A stretch of 32,696 nucleotides of DNA, from assembly GCA_014728295.1 (NCBI GenBank), contig WJLW01000020.1, positions 1 through 32,696 on the forward strand, written 5' to 3'. The stretch comes from Chitinivibrionales bacterium (GTDB lineage Bacteria; Fibrobacterota; Chitinivibrionia; Chitinivibrionales; WJKA01). The translations under genes were made by a program, and so were the position numbers. Below the pieces are notes generated by a model. The model searched no databases. It was not told the DNA's origin and saw only the letters and a list, made by a program, of their open reading frames with translations. Below are positions 17,533 through 26,333 of this stretch, in pieces (positions within the stretch are counted from its first letter, which is position 1; each line of letters opens with the position of its first letter).

Positions 17533-19857
17533 ATGCCCGCAACCGAGGAACAATCAACTCAAAAGACAACAAAAGACCCCGTTTGTGGCATGGAAGTGCC
17601 GCTTGACAGCCAGTTAAAGTACCAAATGGATGGAGGCCTGTACCGATTTTGCAGCCGGAAATGTCTCGAACGATTCAAGCAGGATCCTCAAACATATCTC
17701 GACGGCCACGGCAAGCAACCCGAACAACCCAGCCCCGAAAACGCGGAATATGTCTGCCCCATGGATCCGGAAGTCGTTTCCGACAAACCCGGTTCCTGCC
17801 CCAAGTGCGGTATGGCTCTTGAACCGCGCACCCCGCAGGCCGAAGATGCTCAAGAGAATCCCGAGCTGCGAGATATGCGTCGTAGATTCTACGTCTGTCT
17901 TGTACTGTCCGCACCGCTCATCGTGATTGCCATGGGGGGTATGCTGCCGGGTTCTCCACTGCGTAACCTGATTGCGCACACGGTAAGCAAATGGCTGGAA
18001 GCAGCACTTGCAACGCCGGTTGTATTATGGGGTGCATTGCCGTTTTTTATACGGTTTTACCGCTCGCTGGTCAATCGCAGTCCGAATATGTTTACGCTTG
18101 TCGGCCTGGGAGTGGCCGTATCGTATGTGTATAGCCTGGTGGCGCTGACGGCACCGCAAATATTCCCGGCATCATTTCGCACGGCCGAAGGAAAAGTCGG
18201 CGTCTATTTCGAAGCGTCAGCCATGATCACGACACTGGTGCTGCTGGGACAGGTACTGGAACTCAAAGCACGCTCACAGACCGGAGAAGCGATCAAAGCG
18301 CTCCTGGGTCTTGCCCCCAAAACCGCCCGACGCATCGGTGACAAAACCGAGCAGGATGTGCCCATCGATCAGATCAAGCAAGGCGACAAGCTGCGCGTGC
18401 GCCCCGGAGAAAAAGTTCCGGTTGACGGCGAAATTATCGAAGGGACCAGTTCCCTGGACGAATCTATGGTGACCGGCGAGCCGGTTCCCGTAGAGCATGT
18501 GCCGGGTGATGAGGTCATTGGCGCAACCATTAACGGCGCCGGCAGCCTGATAATCAGTGCAAAGCGGGTGGGCGCCGATTCGATGCTTTCACAAATCGTA
18601 CGCATGGTATCCGAAGCCCAGCGCAGCCGTGCTCCAATTCAACGACTGGCCGACATTGTTGCAGCCTGGTTTGTCCCGGCGATTGTGTTGATTGCGCTTG
18701 GGACCTTTACGGTATGGGCATTTTTCGGCCCCCCACCGGCACTGGCGCACGCCCTGATCAATGCGGTGGCCGTGCTGATCATTGCCTGTCCCTGTGCACT
18801 GGGGCTTGCTACCCCAATGTCAATCATGGTCGCTACCGGCAAAGGCGCCCGTGCGGGGGTACTCTTCAAAAACGCCGAGGCCATCGAAGTGATGCGCAAA
18901 GTCAATCGTCTGGTAATCGACAAAACGGGAACATTGACAGAGGGGAAACCGGCGGTGGCAGAGATACATACGACAAATTCCAGCAACCAAAATACGCTTC
19001 TGAGTTATGCTGCCGGAATTGAGCAAGCCAGCGAACACCCGCTTGCCGCGGCAATTGTACAAGCGTCCCGTCAGCAAAGCATCGAACCGGCCAATGCGCA
19101 TAACGTCACCACGATCACCGGCAAAGGCGTCAGTGGCTTTATTGACGAACGCAAAGTTGCGCTGGGCAATCGGGCGATGATGGATGAAATCGGGATCGAT
19201 GTAGCCGAACTGGCAGATGCCGCCGAATCCATGCACAACGAAGCGCAAACAGTCGTCTATGTTGCCGCCGAAGGTAGGCTGCTGGGGGCCTTGGGCATCA
19301 GCGATCCGATCAAGCAGACTGCACCGGACGCCGTCAGCGACCTGCATGCGCAGGGCATTGCCATAACCATGCTCACCGGTGACAGTGAAGGCACGGCCCG
19401 GGCCGTTGCCGATAAGCTGGGAATCGACGATTTCGTCGCACAGGTGTTGCCCGACCGAAAAGACGCGATCGTCAAACAGTTTCAGGAACGCGGCGAGTTT
19501 GTCGCCATGGCAGGTGATGGAATCAACGATGCTCCGGCGCTGGCTCGCGCGCAGGTAGGCATTGCCATGGGCACCGGAACCGATGTTGCCATGCAGAGCG
19601 CCTCGATCACGCTTGTCAAAGGTACGCTGGACGGTATCGTCCGGGCCCGCACCTTGAGCCGGGCAACCATGCGCAATATCAAGCAGAATCTCTTTTTCGC
19701 ATTTGTCTACAACTCGATCGGTGTGCCGATTGCAGCCGGTATTTTGTATCCCTTTTTCGGCATTCTGCTCAGCCCGGTTATCGCGGCGGCGGCAATGAGC
19801 TTTTCATCGGTTTCGGTGATTGGGAATGCTTTGCGATTGCGCCGTTATCACGTGTAA
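17533..19857 (+). CDS. copA: Copper-type P1B ATPase with YHS and HMBD N-terminal domains
   Basis: A 774-residue heavy-metal exporter. Residues about 14-60 are a YHS domain (DPVCGM, then [12 protein letters not shown]). Residues about 72-98 are a heavy-metal-binding domain (YVCPMDPEV, then [13 protein letters not shown]). There is no ferredoxin-like HMA domain. The P-type core has the actuator motif MVTGEP, the membrane metal site CPC (residues 419-421, in [11 protein letters not shown]), the phosphorylation motif DKTGT (Asp463), an HP motif (SEHPLAAAI) and [12 protein letters not shown] in the nucleotide domain. Near the C-terminus are [11 protein letters not shown] and [17 protein letters not shown], with the Asn/Tyr and Met/Ser residues typical of Cu+ pumps. 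AGGAG lies seven bases before the ATG. Confidence 0.94.
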   Translation: MPATEEQSTQKTTKDPVCGMEVPLDSQLKYQMDGGLYRFCSRKCLERFKQDPQTYLDGHGKQPEQPSPENAEYVCPMDPEVVSDKPGSCPKCGMALEPRTPQAEDAQENPELRDMRRRFYVCLVLSAPLIVIAMGGMLPGSPLRNLIAHTVSKWLEAALATPVVLWGALPFFIRFYRSLVNRSPNMFTLVGLGVAVSYVYSLVALTAPQIFPASFRTAEGKVGVYFEASAMITTLVLLGQVLELKARSQTGEAIKALLGLAPKTARRIGDKTEQDVPIDQIKQGDKLRVRPGEKVPVDGEIIEGTSSLDESMVTGEPVPVEHVPGDEVIGATINGAGSLIISAKRVGADSMLSQIVRMVSEAQRSRAPIQRLADIVAAWFVPAIVLIALGTFTVWAFFGPPPALAHALINAVAVLIIACPCALGLATPMSIMVATGKGARAGVLFKNAEAIEVMRKVNRLVIDKTGTLTEGKPAVAEIHTTNSSNQNTLLSYAAGIEQASEHPLAAAIVQASRQQSIEPANAHNVTTITGKGVSGFIDERKVALGNRAMMDEIGIDVAELADAAESMHNEAQTVVYVAAEGRLLGALGISDPIKQTAPDAVSDLHAQGIAITMLTGDSEGTARAVADKLGIDDFVAQVLPDRKDAIVKQFQERGEFVAMAGDGINDAPALARAQVGIAMGTGTDVAMQSASITLVKGTLDGIVRARTLSRATMRNIKQNLFFAFVYNSIGVPIAAGILYPFFGILLSPVIAAAAMSFSSVSVIGNALRLRRYHV

Positions 19858-19962
19858 AAGGTTGCAACGAAAACGGCATTATCGATCTCTGCGTTGTGGG
19901 GAACAAAGGATTCGGTATATTCCCGGAAAAAAATCCAACCCTGGTCACGCCACACTTCCCGG

Positions 19963-20064
19963 GCATTCGAATTCATCGAGATTGACGGAGGCGATCACCT
20001 CTTTATCAACAACCACCAGTCGGCGGTGACGGACATCATCAAGCATCGCCTGAGCGGGGCATAG
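19963..20064 (+). pseudogene. C-terminal remnant of an alpha/beta hydrolase
   Basis: A 33-codon open stretch ending in TAG reads AFEFIEIDGGDHLFINNHQS followed by AVTDIIKHRLSGA. This matches the last strand and helix of alpha/beta hydrolases, in particular the family fused to OsmC-type proteins, whose ends have a pattern like F-(I/V)-xL-x-(G/D)ADHLL followed by (A/V)xxVIxxW. The His after GGD would be the catalytic His. No start codon or upstream part of the enzyme is present: the preceding 100 bases downstream of copA have no coherent hydrolase frame. It is probably a leftover from a deletion. Confidence 0.42.
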
Positions 20065-20071
20065 CACAAAA

Positions 20072-20323
20072 TCAGATGCCGGATCGGCGATGGTACTCTT
20101 TCGCCGAAGCAGGATGCTTCATATTCATGTACACGCCACCCTGTTCCAGTTCGGCCAGCATCTGGTTCAGACGCTTCTCTTTCGTTTCATCGCGTTTGCC
20201 CCGTTCGATCCAGCCGATGTAGTCGTTTTGCTGATAATCGGGACGCGCGCGGTAATCCTCCATCAGGCCGCGCTCGTGCAACGCACGTCGAATAATGTGC
20301 GGCAAGGGATAGCGCATTCTCAT
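20072..20323 (-). CDS. YdeI/OmpD-associated family protein, short form
   Basis: An 83-residue protein starting MRMRYPLPHIIRRALHERGL at 20323; a TTG at 20344 overlapping the end of the methyltransferase gene is an alternative start. The block RPDYQQNDYIGWIERGKRDE, then TKEKRLNQMLAELEQGG, matches the C-terminal segment of YdeI/OmpD-associated proteins (P-x-YxxxDYxxWIExAKRxET-x-RRxxQMLxxL). The longer versions have an N-terminal DUF1905-type domain, absent here. It lies just after the methyltransferase on the same strand and is likely co-transcribed. The function of the family (linked to peptide resistance in some species) is unclear. Start choice is uncertain because no strong ribosome site is visible. 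Confidence 0.75.
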   Translation of the reverse strand: MRMRYPLPHIIRRALHERGLMEDYRARPDYQQNDYIGWIERGKRDETKEKRLNQMLAELEQGGVYMNMKHPASAKEYHRRSGI

Positions 20324-20340
20324 CAGATTCGATCGTGACG

Positions 20341-21090
20341 TCAATAGGTCTCTCCCTTCTCGTTGACCATGGGCACAAACCGGACAGGAAGCACATTCAT
20401 CCGCTCGAGCTTTCCCGCTCTTTTTTGCAGGTACACCAGCTTTTGATCATAGCTCTCCCCCACCGGAATAATCATACGTCCGCCTTCTTTGAGCTGCTGC
20501 TTGAGCGCTTCGGGAACATCGGTGGGCGCGCAGGTTACGATGATTGCATCAAACGGCGCATGGCCGGGCCAGCCCTTGTAGCCGTCGCCGATTGCAACCT
20601 TGACATTGTAGTAGCCTAGCAAATCCAGCACTTTTTTCGCCTGTTCGCCCAGAGGTGCTACAATTTCAATAGTAAAGACACTGTCGCACAATTCGGCCAG
20701 AATTGCCGCCTGATACCCGGAGCCGGTGCCAATCTCCAGAATTTTGTCGGTAGGTTTGACGTTGAGTATCTCGGTCATGAATGCTACGATGTATGGCTGC
20801 GATATCGTCTGGTTGTGTCCGATCGGCAGCGGATGGTCGGCATAGGCCTTGTGGCGATACTTCGGACCGACGAACAAGTGACGCTTGACGGTGAGCATGG
20901 CATTCAGTACAGCCGTATCCTTGATGCCGCGGCCCTCGATCTGGTTGCGGACCATATTGCGGCGATAGGAAGCATAGCTCTCAGCAGTTCCCGCAGCACG
21001 TACACGTGCATGCTCTTCGCTTTGGCAGCTAACTGCGAGCGTCAAAATCGAAATCACTTTGCATATTTTGCAGAAATGTAATACAGGCAT
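20341..21090 (-). CDS. pcm: Protein-L-isoaspartate O-methyltransferase, with export signal
   Basis: A 249-residue enzyme that transfers a methyl group from S-adenosylmethionine to L-isoaspartyl residues, starting repair of aged proteins. SAM motif I is ILEIGTGSGYQAAILAEL (residues about 116-133). The family block HNQTISQPYIVAFMTE lies near residues 92-107 and KEGGRMIIPVG near residues 207-217. GGAGG lies six bases before the ATG. Residues 1-22 are hydrophobic after a short basic head and end in LAVSC, a weak lipobox, so the enzyme appears to be exported and perhaps lipid-anchored. The Cys motif is not canonical at -3, so a Sec-cleaved form is also possible. Exported versions are known in some Gram-negative lineages. 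Confidence 0.92.
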   Translation of the reverse strand: MPVLHFCKICKVISILTLAVSCQSEEHARVRAAGTAESYASYRRNMVRNQIEGRGIKDTAVLNAMLTVKRHLFVGPKYRHKAYADHPLPIGHNQTISQPYIVAFMTEILNVKPTDKILEIGTGSGYQAAILAELCDSVFTIEIVAPLGEQAKKVLDLLGYYNVKVAIGDGYKGWPGHAPFDAIIVTCAPTDVPEALKQQLKEGGRMIIPVGESYDQKLVYLQKRAGKLERMNVLPVRFVPMVNEKGETY

Positions 21091-21523
21091 CGAAAACCTC
21101 CGGCTTTTTGGTATGCAATCAGCTCAAATTCTTGCTTTCGGCCCTGCGATACCCGGTTACCGCCAGGCAGTTGTCGTCGAACAGCTCGACTATCGCATAC
21201 GCACTGTTTGCCGGCCCCGGGCCGTCAATGCCGATACTTTGAGAAAGTCACGACTGGTCACACGCCACACCCTGCGCGCTCCGTCTACAGCATCGCGGGT
21301 GGTACTCCCCATCGGATTATGCATACACGCTCCCCCCTTGACTTTCGGAGCAGCTATGGGACTGCGCATGAATAAGCTGGACATAAGAAAGCGCAGGATC
21401 CTTGGCGAAGTCCGAGGCGCGACCGGAGCGGGCATAGCCGTGGACTATGTCCCGAGGACCGCAACGAAGGAATTCGTCAAGAAGACCAGCAATCTGTTCA
21501 CGTTATTCATGTGCAGGCCCTTA
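21091..21523. other. Gap upstream of pcm with possible decayed coding remnant
   Basis: Between the methyltransferase start and the PAC2 stop no intact gene is supported. On the minus strand, a frame ending at 21190 (…VWRVTSRDFLKVSALTARG) and a second frame ending at 21119 (…AYAIVELFDDNCLAVTGYRR) could be joined by one frameshift to give a coding-like end of an unknown protein. I do not recognise the family. The promoter for pcm should also lie here. Confidence 0.3.
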
Positions 21524-22369
21524 TTACAACATATTCGTCAAATCATCTATCTGTGCGTCAAACTCCTGACGCGCGTATTCTTCTTCGAGTTCTTTGACTT
21601 TTTCGGAAAGCTCCGGCTGATTGAGAACCAGCTCTTTTACTTTCTTGTCAAATTCCTCGCTGACGCTGCGCAGCTCGCTGATGTCAAGGCGCTTGTCGGT
21701 CAGACGGGCTATGCATCGAATCGCCGCCTCGACGCAACGCGGATTGTATCCCTGCACATACGAAGGGATCTCTGCAACGATGGTTACCATATCGACCTTC
21801 TCGCAAACAATCTTGCTGGAGAGCATGGTAACGATGCTGCCCGGTCCCTCATAATTTATCGGGCGGATCCCGAGCTTGATGAGTTCCTGCTTCTTTGTCG
21901 TGCTGTTCGTGGCGAAGGAAAAACGCGGCTCCCGCGTATGCGGCGTAAGTCCGGCAACGCTGCCGATAAAGTAAATGTTCTGCACGTCGTTGTCTTTACA
22001 AAATGCTATTATAGTATCGCAGTAATCGGTCCAGTTAAGATTTGGTTCTTTGCCGGTAAATAGCAGCATATTCTGCTCCTGTGCACAAAAAAAAGAGCTT
22101 TCCGGCGGCTCGAAGTTATGAATGATGCCGTCCCTGATACGTATCTCCGGGCGAAACAGCGAGGAAATTTCCATTGAACCGGGGAAATTGTACAGGTAAA
22201 AAGGCTCCGGCTCGATATTCGCACATTTGAATGCTTCGTACTTGTCAACGAGATAGTTGATTGTGCCCGTCGACACGTCACCACCATCCATCCAGCCTGA
22301 AAAGGCCATCAACAAGGTCGGCTTTGACATCATGATCTTGCGACGGATTTTCAGGTGCTCATTATTCAT
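21524..22369 (-). CDS. PAC2 (proteasome assembly chaperone-like) family protein
   Basis: A 281-residue cytoplasmic protein starting MNNEHLKIRRKIM at 22369; a later Met (MSKPTLL) or an earlier one are alternatives, and the ribosome site GGGAA is weak. It has the family opening LLMAFSGWMDGGDVSTGTINYL, the PGSMEISS segment, and NIYFIGSVAGLTPHTREPR in the middle, with GPGSIVTMLSS and VAEIPSYVQGYNPRCVEA later. The last 50 residues are a charged helix (KVKELVLNQPELSEKVKELE). The family is named for eukaryotic and archaeal proteasome assembly factors. Most bacterial members have no proven role and bacteria of this type usually lack a proteasome. Nothing in the neighbourhood explains its substrate. 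Confidence 0.9.
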   Translation of the reverse strand: MNNEHLKIRRKIMMSKPTLLMAFSGWMDGGDVSTGTINYLVDKYEAFKCANIEPEPFYLYNFPGSMEISSLFRPEIRIRDGIIHNFEPPESSFFCAQEQNMLLFTGKEPNLNWTDYCDTIIAFCKDNDVQNIYFIGSVAGLTPHTREPRFSFATNSTTKKQELIKLGIRPINYEGPGSIVTMLSSKIVCEKVDMVTIVAEIPSYVQGYNPRCVEAAIRCIARLTDKRLDISELRSVSEEFDKKVKELVLNQPELSEKVKELEEEYARQEFDAQIDDLTNML

Positions 22370-22720
22370 AGAAATTCCCGGGTATGAGGTATTGCACTTC
22401 CTGCCGTACAAGATGCGCACTAACAAATATAATTACGATTAATGCAGGCAGTTCATTCCGGGAATCTTGCCACAAAGTGGCAGATGCGCATACTTTCGCA
22501 ATTAAACAAAAATGAAAGGACTAATTGACCCGGTAACGAAAGCAATTAAAAGCTGACAATTCAGTGGTTGCTATTGTGTAAATTAACTGATGCACACAAT
22601 GATATGCCGGTTCAACATCGCACAGGCGTTTGATTTGAGCAATAGGCTCATCTTTCATTGTATGAATTCGCGAGCCGGTAATAGGTTAGTTAAATAAGGC
22701 CAACCCGCAAGGAGGCAGTT
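22370..22720. promoter_or_regulatory. Divergent promoter region between PAC2 gene and secreted protein gene
   Basis: About 350 bases, AT-rich, with promoters expected in both directions. It contains a perfect inverted repeat TGCCAC-AAA-GTGGCA at 22468-22482 and, just before it, ATTCC-G-GGAAT at 22455-22465. These could be operator sites or a small stem for the leftward transcript. No open frame is supported. The rightward gene is preceded by the strong ribosome site AAGGAGG at its 3' end. Confidence 0.45.
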
Positions 22721-24943
22721 ATGAGATTTCCCATCAGGACATTTTCGTACGCGAGCGCAGTGATTTTCCTGTCCGCAAATCTAATTATGAGCGCACCCCG
22801 CGGCGCCATGCGTCATGAAGGCCGTACTCAGGCAATTGTCAATGAATACCTCATTCCGCCGCCTACCCTGCCCTACAATCATGAAGGCACCATGTCGGTC
22901 ATGCGCAACGGCAACATTATCAACACATGGCAGGCCAGTCACTGTGAAGGCTGTAAATTCGGCTTTGCGATGATGAATATTTTTGACGGCACGAAGTGGA
23001 TGCGCTACTCGCGCAAGGCTGATGCGGGAGATTACAACTGGACACCGGTACCCTATCAGCCGAAAAAAGCCGGCGCACCGTTGCTGCTTTTCGTGCATAT
23101 CAATGGTGGATGGGGCGGTCCGGAGACGTTTGTAAAAACTTCGTATGATAATGGGTGGACCTGGGATCAGAAGGTACGAACCCCGGTCGTGGAAACCCAA
23201 CCGACATTCTGGACAAACCGAACGCAAGGAACGGCCTATCCTGCCATGTATACCAAACCACTGGAATTGCCCGATGGAAGCCTGCTGGCCGGTTCAAATG
23301 CCTACAATCCGCACATTACGCGCATCCCGGCAAACAACTACACAGGCAGCGAGCCGGGTGGCGACCCCTGGACGCTTCTCACGCCGCAGCAGTATCCGCC
23401 TAATTCATCCTCAACAGCCGGCGAACTAGGCGGCCCGGTTCTGCCGCATTCGGATGATTACAGCGAATTGCAATACATTATCTGGGCCTGGGGCGGCAAA
23501 ACGCTGCGCACCTGCTGGTCCAACGACAAAGGCCAGAGCTGGGACCCCTGGACAACCTACACCGGCGCCGGATGCGATCATGTACATGCCGTTGCGCTGG
23601 ACTGGGACAATGGCGGTCCGCTCAAAGGCTGGTATGCGATCGTGTATGACGGCGGCAGCCGGAAATCATTTGATGTTGCCATCAGTCAGGACGGCGAGAC
23701 CTGGCAGAATGTTCTCAATCTCGGCCAGAAAGGTCAGGGTATGAAATGGCACTCCGAGCTGACCGGACAGGGAATCGTGCAAACGCCCGACCGCAAGCTG
23801 CATGTTACCAGCGCCGGACGTGGCGGATTTTACGTCTGGCATGTTGTGCTCGATCCGGACATTCTTGTAAATAATACCGTCGCCGACAACAGCGGTTCGA
23901 TTGTTTTCTGCGGCAGCGCGCTCAAAGGCAATGAAGTATCCGACAGTCAGGACGGCATTGCCTTTACCGTAGTGCGAAACGGCGGATCGCAGGGCGCCGC
24001 ATCCGTCAAATATACGACCGTCGACGGAGATGCCCGGGCCGGCAGCGACTACGAATCAACTACCGGCACCTTGAACTGGAGTGATGGCGATAATTCTTCC
24101 AAAACCATTTACGTACCGATAAAAGACGATAGTGACGCCGAAGGCACGGAGGAGTTTCACGTTGCGCTCTACGATGCAGCCGGTGCGCAGATGGGCGCGG
24201 TCGACACGATGGATATCATTGTTCAGGATGGTGGAAACCGGGCAAAGTTTCAGGGTGATTCTCCGGACGGCTCGGGCTTGTTGCAGTTTTCGCATCGCGA
24301 ATTTTTCTCCTACGAAGATGCGATTGACGAGACATTGTGGGTCGTAATCGAGCGGCCGCAATATGATCAGAGGGCCTCAAAGGAAGTATCGGTCACCTAC
24401 ACAACCTCGGACGGTACGGCCCAGTCCGGCAAGGATTATACCACCACCTCAGGCACGGTCACCTGGCCGATGGTTAATCAGGACCGGGCCGCAACCGGCG
24501 CCAAAAATATCGGCATACCGATCAATCCGGATGCATCGTTCAGCGGCAACAAACACTTCTTCATCGAATTAAGCAACCCCACCAACGGGGCAGTCCTTGC
24601 CACGCGTAGCAAAGTCAAATGCGTACTCGTCGAAAAAGAGCAGGGAATAGCAACCAGCCGGCACTCACGCAATTCAACCGGTCGGGCAATTTCGGAGCAG
24701 CTCTCATTTAAGTACGTCGCACAGCACACAATGAGTATGTACCTGCCAGTGTCGATATCCGGGTCAATCAGTATCGGCATCTTCGACGTAAACGGCAGGA
24801 ATGTCAAGTCATTCGAATTCGGCGATGCACGTACTACCGCAGGTGTCAATCTTGACATGCACGACATTCCTGCGGGTGTGTATGTTGCCAGACTGCGCCT
24901 GCCGCATGCTGACGGTTTGCACCATCGGTTTGTGCTGCGTTAA
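22721..24943 (+). CDS. Secreted Asp-box beta-propeller/Calx-beta protein with type IX-like sorting domain
   Basis: A 740-residue exported protein. Residues 1-24 form a signal peptide (IFLSANLIMSA). Residues about 55-380 form a sialidase-like propeller with Asp-box repeats: SYDNGWTW (141-148), SNDKGQSW (267-274) and SQDGETW (322-328). Residues about 393-502 and 518-637 are Calx-beta domains (TVDGDARAGSDY, ending in a D-x-x-xEGxEEF pattern; TSDGTAQSGKDY). Residues about 672-740 form a C-terminal domain ISIGIFDVNGRNVKSFEF with IPAGVYVARLRLP near the end, matching the type IX secretion (Por/FlgD-like) sorting fold. AAGGAGG precedes the ATG. The catalytic Arg triad and Asp/Glu of true sialidases are not evident, so binding or an unrecognised hydrolase activity is possible. 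Confidence 0.85.
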   Translation: MRFPIRTFSYASAVIFLSANLIMSAPRGAMRHEGRTQAIVNEYLIPPPTLPYNHEGTMSVMRNGNIINTWQASHCEGCKFGFAMMNIFDGTKWMRYSRKADAGDYNWTPVPYQPKKAGAPLLLFVHINGGWGGPETFVKTSYDNGWTWDQKVRTPVVETQPTFWTNRTQGTAYPAMYTKPLELPDGSLLAGSNAYNPHITRIPANNYTGSEPGGDPWTLLTPQQYPPNSSSTAGELGGPVLPHSDDYSELQYIIWAWGGKTLRTCWSNDKGQSWDPWTTYTGAGCDHVHAVALDWDNGGPLKGWYAIVYDGGSRKSFDVAISQDGETWQNVLNLGQKGQGMKWHSELTGQGIVQTPDRKLHVTSAGRGGFYVWHVVLDPDILVNNTVADNSGSIVFCGSALKGNEVSDSQDGIAFTVVRNGGSQGAASVKYTTVDGDARAGSDYESTTGTLNWSDGDNSSKTIYVPIKDDSDAEGTEEFHVALYDAAGAQMGAVDTMDIIVQDGGNRAKFQGDSPDGSGLLQFSHREFFSYEDAIDETLWVVIERPQYDQRASKEVSVTYTTSDGTAQSGKDYTTTSGTVTWPMVNQDRAATGAKNIGIPINPDASFSGNKHFFIELSNPTNGAVLATRSKVKCVLVEKEQGIATSRHSRNSTGRAISEQLSFKYVAQHTMSMYLPVSISGSISIGIFDVNGRNVKSFEFGDARTTAGVNLDMHDIPAGVYVARLRLPHADGLHHRFVLR

Positions 24944-24946
24944 TGG

Positions 24947-25006
24947 ATTCCCGTCTACTCGGGAATGCCTCTTTACGCTACTGTCATCCTCACGAAGGTG
25001 GGGATG
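24947..25006. repeat. Two REP-like inverted repeats, possible terminator region
   Basis: ATTCCCG-TCTACT-CGGGAAT (24947-24966) is a perfect 7-base stem starting four bases after the stop of the secreted protein. CATCCTCAC-GAAG-GTGGGGATG (24985-25006) is a second stem of nine pairs with one G-T wobble. The pair resembles dispersed repeats of the ATTCCCG-CGGGAAT type found in many bacterial genomes. Neither stem is followed by a T-tract, but both could stall or protect the transcript. Confidence 0.6.
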
Positions 25007-25152
25007 CGGTAGTTCGTAGCGGGGGGAGATCTCCGTCTGTGCAGGGATAGCGAGCAATGAGCCTGCCAGCTCAATTTCACCTGCAGTGAATGCTTTTTGT
25101 CAGTTAATCGTGAAGCAGCATTCCTATTGTTTGCAACTGGCGTATTTAGCTG

Positions 25153-26211
25153 TCAAATCCACTTTCGCTTCCGGAAGTACAACAAAAACGCGCCAACGGA
25201 CGCTGCCATCACTCCCAGCAAGACCGGATACCCCCATTTCCATTCCAGCTCCGGCATGTACTTGAAATTCATGCCATACAAACCGGCCATAAAGCCCAGA
25301 GGAATAAACAGCGTTGAGATAATCGTCAATACTTTCATGATTTCATTCATGCGGTTTCCGGAGGCCGAAAGGTAGACATCAAGCATCCCTGTAAGCATTT
25401 CCCTGAATGTTTCGAGCGTTTCGATAACCTGTATCGTGTGATCGTACAAATCGCGCAAAAAAAGCTGCGACTCTTTATTGATAAATGCAGACTCGCTGCG
25501 CATGAATCCATTAATCACTTCGCGCAGGGGCCAGATCGAACGCCGCAGCAGCAGAATTTTGCGGCGCAAAGAATGAATTGTTGCGGACGTCTGTGTGGTG
25601 GGATTTTCCACCACTTCTGTTTCGATGTTTTCGATACTGTTGCCAAGTGTTTCGAGCACGACGAAATAATTGTCAACAATCGCATCCATGAGCGCATAAA
25701 CGAGATAATCAGGACCGAATTTGCGCACCCGGCCCTTGCCTTTACGTATGCGCTCGCGTATTATGTCAAAAACGTCGCCGGGACGCTCCTGGAAGCTCAG
25801 CGCTGCATTGCCGGTGAGAACCATACTGACCTGCTCGCTTTCGATATCTGTTTTAGCTTTATTGAAATACAGCATTTTTAACACGAGAAAATTATAGGCG
25901 TCGTGCTCCTCGAATTTAGGTCGCTGATCCAGATTGAGCACATCTTCGAGGGTAAGTTCGTGAATGTCAAAGCGCTCGCCGAGCCGTTTCAGTATCTCGA
26001 TATCACCCAGCCCGTTTACATTGATCCATGAAACAGCCGGCGTTGATTTTGATTCGGTTATATCATTGATATCAATTATTTTCTCTGTGTAGTTTGATTC
26101 CTGGTAATGGAAAATCGATATCTCGGGCTTGCGGGCCACTTTTTCTTCCGGGGCCACGAGGGTGCCGGGAGGAAGGCCGGGTTTATGAATGAACCTTCTG
26201 AAAAGTCTCAT
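25153..26211 (-). CDS. corA: CorA magnesium/cobalt transporter
   Basis: A 352-residue divalent-cation channel of the inner membrane, normally a pentamer. Residues about 30-285 form the cytoplasmic domain and long stalk helix (IWPLREVINGFM, then NRMNEIMKVLTIIS). The two membrane helices lie at residues about 293-312 and 328-346, separated by the selectivity motif YGMNF (GMN at 313-315). The C-terminus is a basic RKRKWI, as in the family. AGAGGACGC precedes the ATG at 26211. Length and key residues are normal. It is divergent from the pyruvate kinase gene, with 122 bases between the two starts. Confidence 0.96.
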   Translation of the reverse strand: MRLFRRFIHKPGLPPGTLVAPEEKVARKPEISIFHYQESNYTEKIIDINDITESKSTPAVSWINVNGLGDIEILKRLGERFDIHELTLEDVLNLDQRPKFEEHDAYNFLVLKMLYFNKAKTDIESEQVSMVLTGNAALSFQERPGDVFDIIRERIRKGKGRVRKFGPDYLVYALMDAIVDNYFVVLETLGNSIENIETEVVENPTTQTSATIHSLRRKILLLRRSIWPLREVINGFMRSESAFINKESQLFLRDLYDHTIQVIETLETFREMLTGMLDVYLSASGNRMNEIMKVLTIISTLFIPLGFMAGLYGMNFKYMPELEWKWGYPVLLGVMAASVGAFLLYFRKRKWI

Positions 26212-26333
26212 GCGTCCTCTCTGGTGGGGTTGATTAAGCGTGAAGCCCTGCCAATGACCGGCTCCCGCTGATCAAATTCGAAACTGATCTAAAAAATACG
26301 TTGATAAGCACTCAATATCGCAAGGAATGCACC

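Noticed and set aside
21059..22063. A 334-codon plus-strand open frame opposite the PAC2 gene
   Set aside because: It is antisense to a clearly recognisable PAC2 protein, has no ribosome site or family signature, and its composition is that of a shadow frame.
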